Of a DNA stretch of 64,000 nt, positions 51,717-62,659 are shown piece after piece (positions within the stretch are counted from its first letter, which is position 1; each line of letters opens with the position of its first letter). The position numbers and the translations under genes are program-made. The stretch is from NCBI RefSeq assembly GCF_024628865.1, contig NZ_CP102384.1, forward strand, positions 3,793,001-3,857,000, read 5' to 3'. Origin of the DNA: Sphingopyxis sp. DBS4 (lineage in GTDB: Bacteria > Pseudomonadota > Alphaproteobacteria > Sphingomonadales > Sphingomonadaceae). The notes under the pieces were generated by a model. It had not been told where the DNA came from and ran no database searches. It was given only the letters and a program-made list of their open reading frames with translations.

Positions 51717-54700
51717 GTCGTTTCTCCTTCGGGTTGGACGGGATGAGCCGCACGCCTTCGCATCAGCAGATAGGCGGCGGGAATGATAAGCATCGACAGC
51801 AGCGGCGCGGTGAGCATGCCGCCGATCATCGGCGCGGCGATGCGGCTCATCACTTCGGAGCCGGTGCCGGTCCCGACGAGGATCGGGAACAGGCCCGCGA
51901 GGATAACCGCAACGGTCATCGCCTTCGGGCGGACGCGGAGCAGCGCGCCTTCGCGAACCGCGGCCAATATGTGGCCGTCGCTGCGATCGGCGAGCGCATG
52001 CTTGAGATAGATGAGCATGACGACCCCGAACTCGGCGGCAACGCCCGCAAGCGCGATGAACCCGACCGCGCTCGCGACCGACTGGTTATAGCCAAGCAGA
52101 TAGAGGAGCCAGAGCCCGCCGGTGAGCGCAAAGGGCAGGGTCGCCATGATGAGCAGCGCCTCGTCCCAGCGGCGGAAGGTCAGGTAGAGCAGCAGGAAGA
52201 TGATCGCGAGCGTGACCGGCACGACGACCTTCATCCGCTCGGTCGCACGAACGAGGAACTCGAACTGCCCGGTGTAGGAAACGCTGACGCCGGGCGGCAG
52301 ATCGACATCGCGCGCGATCGCCCGCTGGATGTCCTGCACGAGGCCCTGCAAATCGCGGCCGCGGCTGTCGACGTAGATCCAGGTCACCGGGCGGCCATTC
52401 TCGCTGCGCAGCATCGGCGGCCCGTCGCTGACCTTGACTCTGGCCACCGTGCCGAGCGTGATCTGCTGGCGCGACGGCGTCAGGACCGGAAGGCTCGCGA
52501 GCTCGCCGATACTGTCGCGCAGCTCGCGCGGGTAGCGGACGCTGATCGGATAGCGGGCGAGCCCCTCGACCGTCTGGCCGATCGTCTCGCCGCCGATCGC
52601 GCCCGAGACGATCGCTTGCACGTCGGCGACATTGAGGCCGTAGCGTGCTGCGGCGGCGCGATCGATGTCGACATCGATATAGCGCCCACCAGTCAGCCGC
52701 TCGGCCAGCGCCGACGCTACGCCGGGTACGGTCTTGACGACCGCTTCGATGCGCTTGGCGGTGCGATCGATCCCGGCAAGATCCGAGCCCGCGACCTTGA
52801 TGCCGACCGGGCTCTTGATCCCGGTCGCAAGCATGTCGATGCGATTGCGGATCGGGGGAATCCAGAAATTGGCGAGCCCCGGAACCCGGACCCGCGCGTC
52901 GAGCTCCTCGATCAATTTCTCCTCGGTCATGCCGGGGCGCCAACGGTCCTTCGGCTTGAAGCGGATCGTCGTCTCGAACATCTCGAGCGGCGCGGGGTCG
53001 GTCGCGCTGTCGGCCCGCCCCGCCTTGCCGAACACGCTCTCGACCTCGGGCACGGTCTTGATCAGTCGGTCCGTCTGCTGGAGCAGGCTCGATGCCCTTG
53101 CGGCCGAGATGCCGGGTAGCGCCGAGGGCATGTAAAGGAGGTCGCCTTCGTGCATCTGCGGCATGAACTCGCCGCCGATCTGGGTCATCGGCCACAGGCT
53201 GGTGGCGAAGACGAGGCCGGCGATCACGAGCGCTTTTTTCGGCCGTTCGAGCACCCAGTCGAGTGCCGGGCGATAGATGCGGGTCAGCCAGCGGTTGACC
53301 GGATTACTCTGTTCGGCGGGTATCTTACCGCGGATCAGCCAGCCCATCAGCACCGGGATGAGCGTGATCGAGAGGATCGCGGCGGCCGCCATCGCATAGG
53401 TTTTGGTGAAGGCGAGCGGCGAGAAGAGCCGTCCCTCCTGGCCTTCGAGCGTGAAGATGGGGAGGAAGGAGAAGGTGATGATGAGGAGGCTGAGGAAGAG
53501 GGCGGGCCCAACCTCGGCGGCGGCGTCGGTGATGACGCGCCAGCGTTCGGCGCCTTTCAGTTCCTCGCCCGGATGATCGCGCTCCCAATGTTCGAGATGC
53601 TTATGGGCATTTTCGATCATCACCACCGCAGCGTCGACCATCGCACCGACCGCGATGGCGATGCCGCCGAGCGACAATATATTGGCGTTGAGTCCCTGCA
53701 GCCGCATCACGATGAAGGCGATGAGGATGCCGAGCGGCAGCGTCAGGATCGCGACCAGTGCCGAGCGCGCGTGCCAGAGGAAGAGCGCGCAGACGAGCCC
53801 GACGATGATGAACTCTTCGACGAGCTTCGAGGTAAGATTGTCGACCGCGCGGTCGATCAACCCCGAGCGGTCATAAGTGGTGATGATCTCGACCCCGGGC
53901 GGCAGGCTGCGCTTGAGCTCGGCGAGCTTGGTGCGCACGCCGTCGATGACTTCGCGGGCATTCTTGCCCTCGCGCATGACGATCACGCCGCCCGCGACTT
54001 CGCCCTCGCCGTTGAGTTCGGCGATGCCCCGCCTTGTGTCGGGACCGATCTGCACCGTCGCGACATCGCCGACCGTTACCGGGAGTCCGCCCGCGGCGGT
54101 GCGGATCGGGACGGCGCGGAAGTCGTCGAGCGACTCCAGATAGCCGCTCGCGCGGACGATATATTCAGCCTCAGCGAGTTCTAGGGAGCCGCCGCCGCTT
54201 TCCTGGTTGGCGCGCTTGAGGGCGTCGGCGACGTCGGTTGCAGTCACCCCGAACGCGGCGAGCTTCTGCGGATCGACGATGATCTGATACTGGCGCACCA
54301 TGCCGCCGATGCTCGCGACCTCGGCGACGCCGGGAACCGATTTAAGCTCGAAGCGGAGGAACCAGTCCTGAAGACTGCGGAGTTCGGCAAGATCGTGGCG
54401 GCCGCTTTTGTCGACGAGCGCATATTCATAGATCCAGCCAACCCCGGTCGCGTCGGGACCGATGCTCGCGCGCGCGCCCTCGGGGAGACGGCTTTGCACC
54501 TGGCTCAGATATTCGAGCACGCGGCTGCGCGCCCAATAGGGATCGGTGCCGTCGTCGAACAGGACATAGACGAAGCTGTCGCCGACGAAGCTGTAGCCGC
54601 GCACCACGCGCGCGCCCGGCACCGAGAGCATAGTCGTCGTGATCGGATAGGTGACCTGGTCCTCGACGATCCGCGGTGCCTGTCCCGCATAGCTGGTGCG

Positions 54701-54847
54701 GACGATGACCTGGACGTCCGACAGGTCGGGCAGGGCGTCGACCGGAGTCGTGCGCACCGCGGCGATCCCGAGCAAGGTCAGGATCAGCGCCGAAGCGACG
54801 ACAAGCCCGCGCGCCGCGACCGAGGCGCGAATAATGCGTGCGATCAT
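51713..54847 (-). CDS. cusA: CusA-type RND copper/silver efflux permease
   Basis: Inner-membrane pump of 1044 residues for Cu(I)/Ag(I). The TM4 relay is [20 protein letters not shown], the CusA form, and the three methionines that line the E. coli pump's metal site are present in [19 protein letters not shown] and [12 protein letters not shown]. The ATG at 54847 overlaps the cusB stop (ATGA). The open frame extends far upstream only as a shadow of cusB. Confidence 0.92.
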   Translation of the reverse strand: MIARIIRASVAARGLVVASALILTLLGIAAVRTTPVDALPDLSDVQVIVRTSYAGQAPRIVEDQVTYPITTTMLSVPGARVVRGYSFVGDSFVYVLFDDGTDPYWARSRVLEYLSQVQSRLPEGARASIGPDATGVGWIYEYALVDKSGRHDLAELRSLQDWFLRFELKSVPGVAEVASIGGMVRQYQIIVDPQKLAAFGVTATDVADALKRANQESGGGSLELAEAEYIVRASGYLESLDDFRAVPIRTAAGGLPVTVGDVATVQIGPDTRRGIAELNGEGEVAGGVIVMREGKNAREVIDGVRTKLAELKRSLPPGVEIITTYDRSGLIDRAVDNLTSKLVEEFIIVGLVCALFLWHARSALVAILTLPLGILIAFIVMRLQGLNANILSLGGIAIAVGAMVDAAVVMIENAHKHLEHWERDHPGEELKGAERWRVITDAAAEVGPALFLSLLIITFSFLPIFTLEGQEGRLFSPLAFTKTYAMAAAAILSITLIPVLMGWLIRGKIPAEQSNPVNRWLTRIYRPALDWVLERPKKALVIAGLVFATSLWPMTQIGGEFMPQMHEGDLLYMPSALPGISAARASSLLQQTDRLIKTVPEVESVFGKAGRADSATDPAPLEMFETTIRFKPKDRWRPGMTEEKLIEELDARVRVPGLANFWIPPIRNRIDMLATGIKSPVGIKVAGSDLAGIDRTAKRIEAVVKTVPGVASALAERLTGGRYIDVDIDRAAAARYGLNVADVQAIVSGAIGGETIGQTVEGLARYPISVRYPRELRDSIGELASLPVLTPSRQQITLGTVARVKVSDGPPMLRSENGRPVTWIYVDSRGRDLQGLVQDIQRAIARDVDLPPGVSVSYTGQFEFLVRATERMKVVVPVTLAIIFLLLYLTFRRWDEALLIMATLPFALTGGLWLLYLLGYNQSVASAVGFIALAGVAAEFGVVMLIYLKHALADRSDGHILAAVREGALLRVRPKAMTVAVILAGLFPILVGTGTGSEVMSRIAAPMIGGMLTAPLLSMLIIPAAYLLMRRRAAHPVQPEGETT

Positions 54848-56070
54848 TGCGCTGGCTCCAGCGGACGAACCGTGAGACCGGTCAGGCTCGCCTCGGAATC
54901 GAGCAGGAACTGGCCCGACGCGACGACCTTCTCGCCGGGGGCGAGCCCTCGCAATATCTCGGTCTTGCCGCCGCCTTCGCGTCCGGCGACCACTTCGGCG
55001 GGATGGTAGCGTCCGTCGCCCTTCTCGAGCATCACGATGCTGCGCGTGCCGGTGCGGATCACCGCTTCGCTTGGCACCAGCAGCGTTGGCTTGGCGTCCC
55101 CGCCGAGCGCGACGACGGCGAACATGCCGGGGCGTAGGCGACCGCCGCGGTTGGCGAGCTCGATGCGCACTGTCAGCGTCCGGCTGTCCGCCGCTGCGGT
55201 CGGCAGGATCGCGACGACCCGCCCGGTAAAAGCCTCGCCGGGAAAGGCGGTGAGGTTCGCGGTGGCAGGTTGGCCGATCTTCACCAGTCCGGCCTGCGCT
55301 TCGGGGAGCGCGGCATTGAGCCACACCGTTCCAAGTCCCGAGATTTCGGCAAGTGTCTGCCCCGAGGCGAGAGTCACGCCTGCACGGGCATTGAGCGTCT
55401 GGACCACGCCGCCGATCGGCGCGCGCACCGTCAGTCTGCCGCCGGTCCGTCCGCTCCGGTCGACCTCGGCGATCACGCCTTCGGGCATGCCCATCAGCCG
55501 CAGCCGCTGCCGCGCGGCCGCCGTGAGTTCAGGTTTGCCGAGCTTCTTGACGCTCAGATATTCGGTCTGGGCGCTGCCCCATTCAGGCAATTGCAATTCG
55601 GCGATCGGCGCACCGGCGCCGATGACATCGCCAGGCGCGAGGCGATAGACGCGTTCGACGAAGCCGCCCGAGCGCGCCTGGACGATCGCGACATCGCGCT
55701 GGTTGAAATCGATACTGCCGTTGACGTCGAAGGTTGCGGCAAGGCTCCCCATTTCGGCCGCGACCACTCTTATGCCGAGGCTCTGACGCGCCGACGGGTC
55801 AATCGACACGCCGGGCGCCGCGCCGCCACCCTCGTCGGCATATTTGGGCTCGAGCTGCATGTCCATGAAGGGCGACTTGCCGGGCTTGTCGAACTTCTGG
55901 TTCGGGAACATCGGATCATAATAGTAGAGGATCTTGCGCCCGCCGCTTGCCGTCTCGGTTGGTGCATCGCTCTTGCCGCTCTGTCCCAACCAATAACCGC
56001 CGCCGCCCGCGATCAGCACCGTGGCCAGGATTGCGACGCGCCAGCGCGCCGCTGATGTTGCATCGGTCAT
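54844..56070 (-). CDS. cusB: CusB-like periplasmic adaptor
   Basis: A 408-residue membrane-fusion protein: an N-terminal span ([20 protein letters not shown]), a short [20 protein letters not shown] segment that corresponds to the heavy-metal-binding domain but without its cysteines, a lipoyl domain ([19 protein letters not shown]), a hairpin and a beta-barrel. It overlaps cusC and cusA by 4 nt each. The methionines in the N-terminal segment may still bind copper. Confidence 0.9.
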   Translation of the reverse strand: MTDATSAARWRVAILATVLIAGGGGYWLGQSGKSDAPTETASGGRKILYYYDPMFPNQKFDKPGKSPFMDMQLEPKYADEGGGAAPGVSIDPSARQSLGIRVVAAEMGSLAATFDVNGSIDFNQRDVAIVQARSGGFVERVYRLAPGDVIGAGAPIAELQLPEWGSAQTEYLSVKKLGKPELTAAARQRLRLMGMPEGVIAEVDRSGRTGGRLTVRAPIGGVVQTLNARAGVTLASGQTLAEISGLGTVWLNAALPEAQAGLVKIGQPATANLTAFPGEAFTGRVVAILPTAAADSRTLTVRIELANRGGRLRPGMFAVVALGGDAKPTLLVPSEAVIRTGTRSIVMLEKGDGRYHPAEVVAGREGGGKTEILRGLAPGEKVVASGQFLLDSEASLTGLTVRPLEPAQ

Positions 56071-57293
56071 CGACCTGCCTCCCCATAAATATAATTGATC
56101 CGGATCGCGTCGCGCGCGACCTCGGCTTCGCGCGCCAGCGCATCGACTTCGGCCTCGGCAAGCGCGAGAGTCGACAGGAGCGCGGTCCCGAGGTCGAGCT
56201 TTCCGGCGGCGTAGCTTGCAAGATCGAGCTCGGCGCGCTTCTTCGCGAGCGGCACGAGCCGCGTACGTGCATTGGCGAGCTGCTCATGATGCATGCGGTG
56301 ATCGGCGAGATCGGCGTCGAGCGCTGCCGCGATGTCGCGCTTGGCAGCCTCGCGGTCGAGCCGGGCGCGCATCGCCTCGCTGGCGCGCGCGGCGATCTTG
56401 GGGTCCTGCCGCTTTTTCGAGAAGAAGGGCAGGTCGACGGTGACCCCGACCGTGACGAGATCACCGTAATTGGGCTCGCGGCGCCCATAGGCCGCGTTGA
56501 CGCTCCAGTCGGGTCGCTTGTCGGCGCGTGCGAGACCGGTCTCGGCGTCGGCGGCGAGGGCGCGGGCATCGAGTGCTCTGAGCTTTGGCAGGGCGTCGAT
56601 GCCGGCGCGCAATCCTTGTTCGTCGATCGACTGCGGCGGCAAGTCGCCGAGCGTGTCGGCGGCGGGGTCGCCGGTGAAGCGGGCGAGCTGCGCGCGGGCG
56701 CGGGCGATCTCGGCGGCGAGCGCGCTGCGGCGATCGTTGATCGCGGCGCGAAGCTGATCGGGTTCGAGCGCCTGCGCCGGGCGCGCCGCACCGCTGGCAA
56801 GCCGCGCCGTCACGGTCGATTGAAGGTCCTCGAGGCCGCTATCGAGCAGGTCGAGTTCCTTCAGCTCCTTCTTGGCATAATAGAGATCGACCCAGGCGAG
56901 CGCGGTCGCGAGCCTGATGTCCTGCGCGGTGACCGCTTCGTCGGCGCGGGCGATTCCAATGTCGGCCTGCGCGCGGGTCGCGCGCGCGCGGCGTTTGGCG
57001 GGGTTCGGAAAATCCTGGCTGACGCCGATGACCTGCATCGTGAAATCGTCGCGATTGAACCGGCCCGCGTCGGGTCCGGTCACCGGGAAATCCTGGAGGA
57101 CGATATTGAGTTTCGGGTCGGGCAGCCGGTCGGCGGCGATCGCCGCCGATTGGGCGGCGTCGACGCCCGCTTCGCGGCTTTGCAGTTCGGGTGCCTCCGA
57201 TGCTGCTCGGCTGAGCGCCGAATCGAGCGTCATCGGCTCGGCGTGAAGAGCCGAGGGCAGCGCAAGCAAGGCTGCCGTAAAATATGGGCGCAT
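56067..57293 (-). CDS. cusC: CusC-like TolC-family outer-membrane factor
   Basis: Outer-membrane channel of the copper pump, 408 residues. A signal peptide (AALLALPSALHA) precedes MTLDSALSRAASEAPELQSR, the TolC-type start. Two long helical repeats follow with RKRRARATRAQADIGIA-type segments. A DxxxGxREPNYGD segment near residue 245 resembles other CusC/CzcC proteins. cusB overlaps by 4 nt. It is the first gene of cusC-cusB-cusA-cusF. Confidence 0.88.
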   Translation of the reverse strand: MRPYFTAALLALPSALHAEPMTLDSALSRAASEAPELQSREAGVDAAQSAAIAADRLPDPKLNIVLQDFPVTGPDAGRFNRDDFTMQVIGVSQDFPNPAKRRARATRAQADIGIARADEAVTAQDIRLATALAWVDLYYAKKELKELDLLDSGLEDLQSTVTARLASGAARPAQALEPDQLRAAINDRRSALAAEIARARAQLARFTGDPAADTLGDLPPQSIDEQGLRAGIDALPKLRALDARALAADAETGLARADKRPDWSVNAAYGRREPNYGDLVTVGVTVDLPFFSKKRQDPKIAARASEAMRARLDREAAKRDIAAALDADLADHRMHHEQLANARTRLVPLAKKRAELDLASYAAGKLDLGTALLSTLALAEAEVDALAREAEVARDAIRINYIYGEAGR

Positions 57294-57359
57294 GATGTCC
57301 CCCTGCTGTGGACTGGGCGAAAGCCTCCCCGGCGTCTGTACGCCGGGGAAGAAAGACCG

Positions 57360-57626
57360 TTACCCTTGCGGGGGCATCCTTTGGTCGCCGGACATATTCT
57401 TCATGCAGTCCGCCGGACTCACCTTCATCATGTCGCAGTCGCAATGCGCCATCTGTCCCGGCTTGTCCTTGACCCAGACGCGGACTCGCGAGGTGGTATT
57501 GGACTTGTTCGGCCCTGGCACCTGGCGGGTCTGCCATTCATGATGGCCGCCGGACGGTTCTTGGGCGAGGACGGGAGCGGCAAGCGTTGCTGCCGCGAGC
57601 GCGGCAACGGCAAAAAACGGTTTCAT
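57360..57626 (-). CDS. Small secreted protein upstream of cusC
   Basis: An 88-residue protein with a signal peptide ending TLAAPVLA|QEP. The mature part has HHEW, then AHCDCDMMKVSPADCMKNMS with three Cys and several Met, suited to bind Cu(I). It lies 67 nt before cusC on the same strand. Not recognised as a named family; a copper-binding periplasmic role is inferred. Confidence 0.68.
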   Translation of the reverse strand: MKPFFAVAALAAATLAAPVLAQEPSGGHHEWQTRQVPGPNKSNTTSRVRVWVKDKPGQMAHCDCDMMKVSPADCMKNMSGDQRMPPQG

Positions 57627-57690
57627 GTTGAATTCCTTGATTGAAAAGCGTGAAACCGCGCGCCGGGACGAGCCGGTGCGCGTCGGCAAT

Positions 57691-58053
57691 TCAGGCAAGA
57701 AATAGGGGCGGGTCGGGTTCGGGGCCGAATGTTCTTCCGGCGAGGCGCCGGACAGGAAGCGGATCGAAAGAGCCGGCGACAAATGTCTTTTCGGCAAGGG
57801 GGGTAGCCGGAGAGACGACGGCGGGCGGTAGCGCGCAGCCCATCTTGGCGATGCAGTCGAGCGTGAGGCCCTTGCACGGAGCGCTCTTCTGGGATTTTTT
57901 AATCCCCATCATCTCCGCGCATTCGTCGCTCATCGCCGCCGCGAACGCCGTCTCGGCCGACGGGAGCGCGGGCGCCGAGGCGAATGCGGTCTCCTGCGCC
58001 AGAAGGCCGAGTAAGGCTCCGACAAGAAGTAGAAAGGTGAGCCAGCGTTTCAC
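57691..58053 (-). CDS. Small secreted Cys-containing protein of the cus region
   Basis: A 120-residue protein with a signal peptide (LTFLLLVGALLGLLAQETAFA) and four cysteines (ECAEMMG, APCKGLTLDC, MGCALPP) and a Pro-rich end, PEPDPPLFLA. It is 64 nt upstream of the Cys/Met-rich gene. Its layout parallels the small secreted genes at 29149 and 30357. Function unknown. Confidence 0.62.
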   Translation of the reverse strand: MKRWLTFLLLVGALLGLLAQETAFASAPALPSAETAFAAAMSDECAEMMGIKKSQKSAPCKGLTLDCIAKMGCALPPAVVSPATPLAEKTFVAGSFDPLPVRRLAGRTFGPEPDPPLFLA

Positions 58054-58155
58054 GGTCGAAGCATGATCCTTGTCAAACTTGGCGTCAATCTAAACCGGGG
58101 TGGAGATCCCGCTCACTTGTTCGCCGACTGTCCCGTCGTGGTTACGCCGGACCCG

Positions 58156-58977
58156 TTAAGAATGGCCCATTGTCATGGCGGCGGGCGCGACCAGCATCCA
58201 CAGCGCCATGGCGATCATCATCAGATTTTCGGTCAGTGAGATGAAACCCAGCGGCACATTGCTGTCGCCGCCGACGCAGGCGCATTTGAGTTCGCGCTTG
58301 TCGATATACACCGCCTTGAACACCGACACGGCGCCGATGATCCCGATGAACAGCGCCACCGGAATCGATATCCAGTTCAGCGCGCCAGAAATCATCAGGA
58401 TGCCGGCAAGACCCTCCGCAAAGGGATAGATGGTAGCATAGGGTACCCAGCGTTTGGCGAGCAAGTCATAGTTCAGGAACATGCTCGAGAAGCTCTCGAT
58501 GTCGCGGAGCTTGAGGAAGGCAAGCAACGCCATGCTGAACCCGATAAACCATTCGGCGGCACGGATTGTGAAGGGCGTGCCCGACACCGCTTGGCTGGCG
58601 GCCAGCGCCATCAGCGCGGTGATAGAGAAGAGCGCGATGACGGGCTTATAGGTAAGCGCCTTAGGATCGCGGACTTTCAGACCGAGATGGCGCCTCAGAT
58701 CGTCAAGACCGCCGATCCGCTCGCCTTCGATGAAGGTCTGCGGCGTCGTCGCGACGCCATGTTTCGCCTTGAATGCGTCGGTTTCCTCGCGGGTCGTCAG
58801 CCAGACATCCTCGACGTCATAGCCGCGGCTGCGCAACAGATGCAGCGCCTTCAGGCCATAGGGGCAGATATGCTGCTCCATCACCATGCGATAGATGGTC
58901 GCCCGCGGCTTGCCCGAAACCGCCGCACCAGTGTGCGCTGGCGCGCTTTCGTTCGCGCGCTGAACCTGCATATTCAT
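58156..58977 (-). CDS. Glutaredoxin-MauE (DoxX-like) fusion membrane protein
   Basis: A 273-residue fusion. Residues 25-100 are a glutaredoxin: active site Cys38-Pro-Tyr-Gly (monothiol, no second Cys), the cis-proline in VATTPQTFIEG and GGLDDLRRHLG. Residues 112-268 hold four spans of the MauE/DoxX type with Cys232 and Cys234 in ELKCACVGGDSNVPLGFISL. The ATG at 58977 is preferred. A mer-type promoter lies just upstream, divergent from a MerR gene. The fusion may pass electrons from glutathione to a membrane site, or reduce a metal. No exact precedent is known to me. Confidence 0.8.
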   Translation of the reverse strand: MNMQVQRANESAPAHTGAAVSGKPRATIYRMVMEQHICPYGLKALHLLRSRGYDVEDVWLTTREETDAFKAKHGVATTPQTFIEGERIGGLDDLRRHLGLKVRDPKALTYKPVIALFSITALMALAASQAVSGTPFTIRAAEWFIGFSMALLAFLKLRDIESFSSMFLNYDLLAKRWVPYATIYPFAEGLAGILMISGALNWISIPVALFIGIIGAVSVFKAVYIDKRELKCACVGGDSNVPLGFISLTENLMMIAMALWMLVAPAAMTMGHS

Positions 58978-59013
58978 CGATTCGCCTTTCTTGATTCCCG
59001 ATCGCTTCCCGCT

Positions 59014-59044
59014 ATATAGGCTCCGTACCATAGTACGGAGTCAA
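59014..59044 (-). promoter_or_regulatory. mer-type promoter/operator for the glutaredoxin-MauE gene
   Basis: On the minus strand: -35 TTGACT (59044-59039), 19-bp spacer, -10 CTATAT (59019-59014). The dyad CTCCGTAC-cata-GTACGGAG (59021-59040) closely matches the well-known Tn21/Tn501 mer operator, which is TTGACTCCGTAC-centred. Confidence 0.85.
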
Positions 59045-59057
59045 GGCCTTGCGTGAC

Positions 59058-59456
59058 ATGACCATCGGCCAGCTTGCCCGGCAGGGCGGCGTCAATGTCG
59101 AGACGATCCGCTATTACCAACGCCGCGGCCTGTTGCCCGTTCCGCCTCAGTCGGCCAGCGCCCCGTCGGAAGGCCGAGTCCGGCGTTACGACGAGGCGGT
59201 TCTGCGCCGTCTGCGCTTCATCAAATCGGCACAAGCAGCGGGATTTACGCTCACCGAGATCGCCGAACTGCTCGAACTCGACGCGTCGAGCGATCGCGCG
59301 CGAGCGCGCGAACTGGCCGATGCGCGCATCGCGGCGATCGAAAAGACGATCGCCGAACTCGATGCGGCGCGGCGCGCGCTCATGGGCCTGTCGCGCCAAT
59401 GCGCTGCCGCCGACACGCTCCACTGCCCGATCATAGCGGCGTTCGAGCAGGTCTAG
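59058..59456 (+). CDS. MerR family regulator lacking the first metal cysteine
   Basis: A 132-residue protein with MTIGQLARQGGVNVETIRYY and a dimer helix. It has Cys115 and Cys123 but no cysteine around residues 75-82, where mercury MerR has Cys82 (it reads DASSDRAR). Hg(II) binding in the usual three-Cys mode is therefore unlikely, although the operator looks like a true mer site. The ATG at 59058 is used; a TTG at 59049 is too near the AAGG. It probably controls the glutaredoxin-MauE gene. Confidence 0.82.
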   Translation: MTIGQLARQGGVNVETIRYYQRRGLLPVPPQSASAPSEGRVRRYDEAVLRRLRFIKSAQAAGFTLTEIAELLELDASSDRARARELADARIAAIEKTIAELDAARRALMGLSRQCAAADTLHCPIIAAFEQV

Positions 59457-60098
59457 CCCGACTGGCCTTGGCGGCGGATGGTGCTGACGGCCGGTCTCAC
59501 CTCCCAACTGGTGTCAATCGGTCGCAAATGGTTCCAGCATCCCGGCTACAAGCGATGGGATGGTAATTCCGGCTGCGACATCGAGCAGAAGGCTAGCGCG
59601 GATCGCAGCCGCAGGTCTCGCCGCTGCCGCGTCCGGAGTTGCGACGGCCGTCCGAAGTGCCTGGGTCAGGCGCCATCGAATCTCCGCGGCTAGGACCGGC
59701 ATCAGAGCGAACAAATAGGCTTCCACGGGGAAGACCTGACCATAGGGTCAAGCGAGCGATTGCGTCACGTGCACGGCGCCGACCAAGGCTCCGACGAGGG
59801 GCAGAAGCGAAAAGCGCCGCTTCTGGATGAAGGTAGGAGCCTTTGGGCGTTCCGGATCAACTTCATCCTGGCGATCTGAACAAATCGGGGAGCCCAATTC
59901 CAATGGTTTTACGTCGCCCGAACCATTTTTGAGGGATGAGTCGTTCTGGTGCGTAATCAATGTCAGTAGGGGATGTTGGGTGCTTGAACTCGGAAGCCGT
60001 AAGCAGCGGTTTCCGGGCATGCATGTTTTTGTCCTCGACTTCCCCGAAACTCATTTGGGCTGCGCGAAAGGGCAGTTCTTCGAAACAGGGGAAGCATA
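59457..60098. other. Intergenic region before the TonB receptor, no supported gene
   Basis: About 640 nt. A minus-strand frame of about 70 codons (59514-59726) has hydrophobic stretches (LLLDVAAGITIPSLVAGMLE) and continues in frame upstream past a stop, which may be a decayed small membrane protein. The last 250 nt probably hold the receptor promoter; nothing else stands out. Confidence 0.35.
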
Positions 60099-61487
60099 AT
60101 GAACAAATTATACTGTTATTCGTCGACGAAGCGCGCAATGCAGCGAAGCTCGATGGCGGCGATTGCGGTGGCGGTCGCGTTTCCCGCGCAGGCTCAGGAA
60201 GCCCAGTCGGACGGCCTCGCCGAGATCATCGTAACGGCGGAGAAGCGCGAGGAAAATCTGCAGTCCGTTCCCGTCTCGGTGACAGCGATGACCGGCGAGG
60301 CGCTTACGGCAACGGGCATATCAAACGTCGAAGACCTCCAATTTTTTGTGCCGGGCGTGTCGATCACCAACGATTCCATGGCGATCATCAATATTCGTGG
60401 AATTGGCACCTCGGCGTTCGGCGTTGCGACCGACCCCAGCACGACAGTCCATTATGACGGCGTCTACATCTCGCGCCCGACCACAAGCTATCAGGATTTG
60501 TTCGACGTCGAACGCATCGAGGTGCTGCGCGGACCGCAAGGCGTTCTCTTCGGTCGCAACTCCGCCGGCGGCACACTCAACATCATTTCCAAAATGCCTA
60601 CGGAGGATTTGACTGGCGCGCTGGGGCTCACCGTCGGAAATTACGAGAAGCGCTCGCTGAGCGGCACGATTTCTGGACCGCTTGGAGCGGGCGTCCGAGG
60701 CCGCCTCACCTTGCTTGCCAACCAGCGCGACGGCATCTACCGCGACGTCGTCTCGGGACGGCGATACCAAAACGAAGATAATCTCGCTGGACGACTGACG
60801 CTTGCGATTGACGCGAGCGACCGTCTTGAGATCGTGTTGCGGGCGGATGCCAGCCGTGATCGCGAGACCGGCGCGCGGTCTGTTCGGCCCTTTTATCCGC
60901 AAGGCTTCGTCGATGCGGGGGCGACGATCCCGGCCAATGACAAAGAGGCCGCACTCGACCGCCTGCCGCGTTACGATGTCGATGCCTGGGGCGTGTCCTC
61001 GACCATGAACTGGGACGGCGGCCCGGTCACGCTCCGCTCGATTACGGCGCTGCGCAAGAGCAAGGTCGTCCAGGCGCTCGACGTTGACTCGACTGACCTC
61101 TTCCTCCGCGATATCGAATTTTACGAACGTTCCCGCAGTTTCACGCAAGAGTTCCAACTTCTCAACAACGATGCGGACAAGCTGCGCTGGATCGTCGGAG
61201 CATTCTATCTGAATGAAAAGGGCAACGACGAAATACGGATCATCGAACCGGGTCGTCGGCTCGCGATCCCGGAAAACAATACGACGAATGCATTCGCGCT
61301 CTTCGGACAAGCAAGCTACGAACTCATCGACCGCCTGCGATTGACCGGAGGGCTTCGATACTCATACGAAAAAAAGGATTTCGGATATCGTGTCCTGCTG
61401 AACGGAAATCAGGTCGATGCCGGTTGACGTGACCCCCTGATTTTCCTCCACGAACGATTAGAGTCTGGCCTGAAGGAAGGACAGACG

Positions 61488-61754
61488 ATGAAGCGTGCAA
61501 GGTTTTCAGAAGAGCAGATCATTGGGGTGCTGAAGGAGGCAGAAGCGGGCGCGAAGACCGCTGATCTCGCCCGGCGGCACGGTGTGTCTGAAGCGACGAT
61601 CTATAACTGGAAGGCCAAGTATGGCGGCCTAGAGGTATCCGAGGCCCGGCGCCTGCGAGAGCTCGAGAGCGAGAACGCCAGGCTCAAGCGGCTTCTGGCC
61701 GATGCAATGCTGGACCAGGCTGCGTTGAAGGATCTTCTGGCAAAAAAGTTTTGA
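61488..61754 (+). CDS. IS3-family transposase OrfA
   Basis: An 88-residue protein with the helix-turn-helix start [40 protein letters not shown], and a leucine-zipper end ([20 protein letters not shown]). It binds the IS ends. Its end contains an A6G run (caaaaaagttttga, about 61741-61754), the usual slippery site for a -1 frameshift that makes the OrfAB transposase with the next frame. Confidence 0.92.
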   Translation: MKRARFSEEQIIGVLKEAEAGAKTADLARRHGVSEATIYNWKAKYGGLEVSEARRLRELESENARLKRLLADAMLDQAALKDLLAKKF

Positions 61755-62659
61755 CGCCCGCCGCGAAGCGGGAAGCTGTCGCTCATCTGCAGGCGTGCCA
61801 CGGGATGAGCGAACGGCGGGCGTGCCGTGTCATCGATGCCGATCGCAAGAGCGTGCGCTATCGTTCCACCCGGGACGATGACACTGCTCTGCGCGAGAAG
61901 CTGCGCGGGCTGGCCAACCAGCGTCGACGGTTCGGCTATCGCCGTTTGCATATCCTGCTGCGCCGGGAAGGCGTGATGATCAACCGGAAGAAGACCCAGC
62001 GGCTCTACAAGGAAGAAGGTCTGGCGGTGAGGCGGCGACGCAGCCGCAAGCGTGCTGTCGGCACGAGGGCACCTGCTCCGGTGCTGGCACTGGCGAACCA
62101 GCGCTGGAGCCTCGACTTCGTTCATGACCAGATGGCGTCGGGCAGGCGATTCCGCGTTCTCAACGTGGTCGATGACGTGACCCGGGAGTGCCTGGCAGCG
62201 GTGCCCGACACCTCGATCTCGGGGCGCCGTGTCGTGCGCGAGCTGACCGAGCTGATCGCACAGCGCGGCAAGCCGGGGATGATCGTCAGCGATAATGGCA
62301 CCGAGCTCACCAGCAATGCCGTGCTCGCATGGTGCGGCCAGAGCGGCGTGGAGTGGCATTACATCGCCCCGGGCAAGCCGATGCAGAACGGCTACGTGGA
62401 AAGCTTTAACGGTCGCATGCGCGACGAGCTGCTGAATGAGACCCTGTTCATGAGTCTTGCCCATGCTCGGGTCGAGATCGCTGCCTGGGTCGAGGATTAC
62501 AACCGGGAGAGACCACACTCGTCCCTTGGCTACGCAACCCCGGCGGCGTTCGCCGCTGAACTGAATAAGCAATGGCCTGCTTCGCTACGCCCTCCGGGCT
62601 CCGCTACGCAGCCCATTGCTTCAACCGCGCTGATGCGCAAAACAACCGCCCGGCTCTAA
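61751..62659 (+). CDS. IS3-family transposase OrfB (DDE integrase core)
   Basis: A 302-residue DDE enzyme. The three catalytic acids are in [17 protein letters not shown] and [16 protein letters not shown]. It starts at a TTG overlapping the OrfA stop and is probably made mainly as a frameshift fusion with OrfA. The end of its frame overlaps the right terminal region of the element. Confidence 0.92.
   Translation: MTPAAKREAVAHLQACHGMSERRACRVIDADRKSVRYRSTRDDDTALREKLRGLANQRRRFGYRRLHILLRREGVMINRKKTQRLYKEEGLAVRRRRSRKRAVGTRAPAPVLALANQRWSLDFVHDQMASGRRFRVLNVVDDVTRECLAAVPDTSISGRRVVRELTELIAQRGKPGMIVSDNGTELTSNAVLAWCGQSGVEWHYIAPGKPMQNGYVESFNGRMRDELLNETLFMSLAHARVEIAAWVEDYNRERPHSSLGYATPAAFAAELNKQWPASLRPPGSATQPIASTALMRKTTARL

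Noticed and set aside
59514..59726. A 70-codon hydrophobic frame on the minus strand
   Set aside because: No good start or ribosome site and an in-frame stop just upstream; kept only as a note in the intergenic entry.
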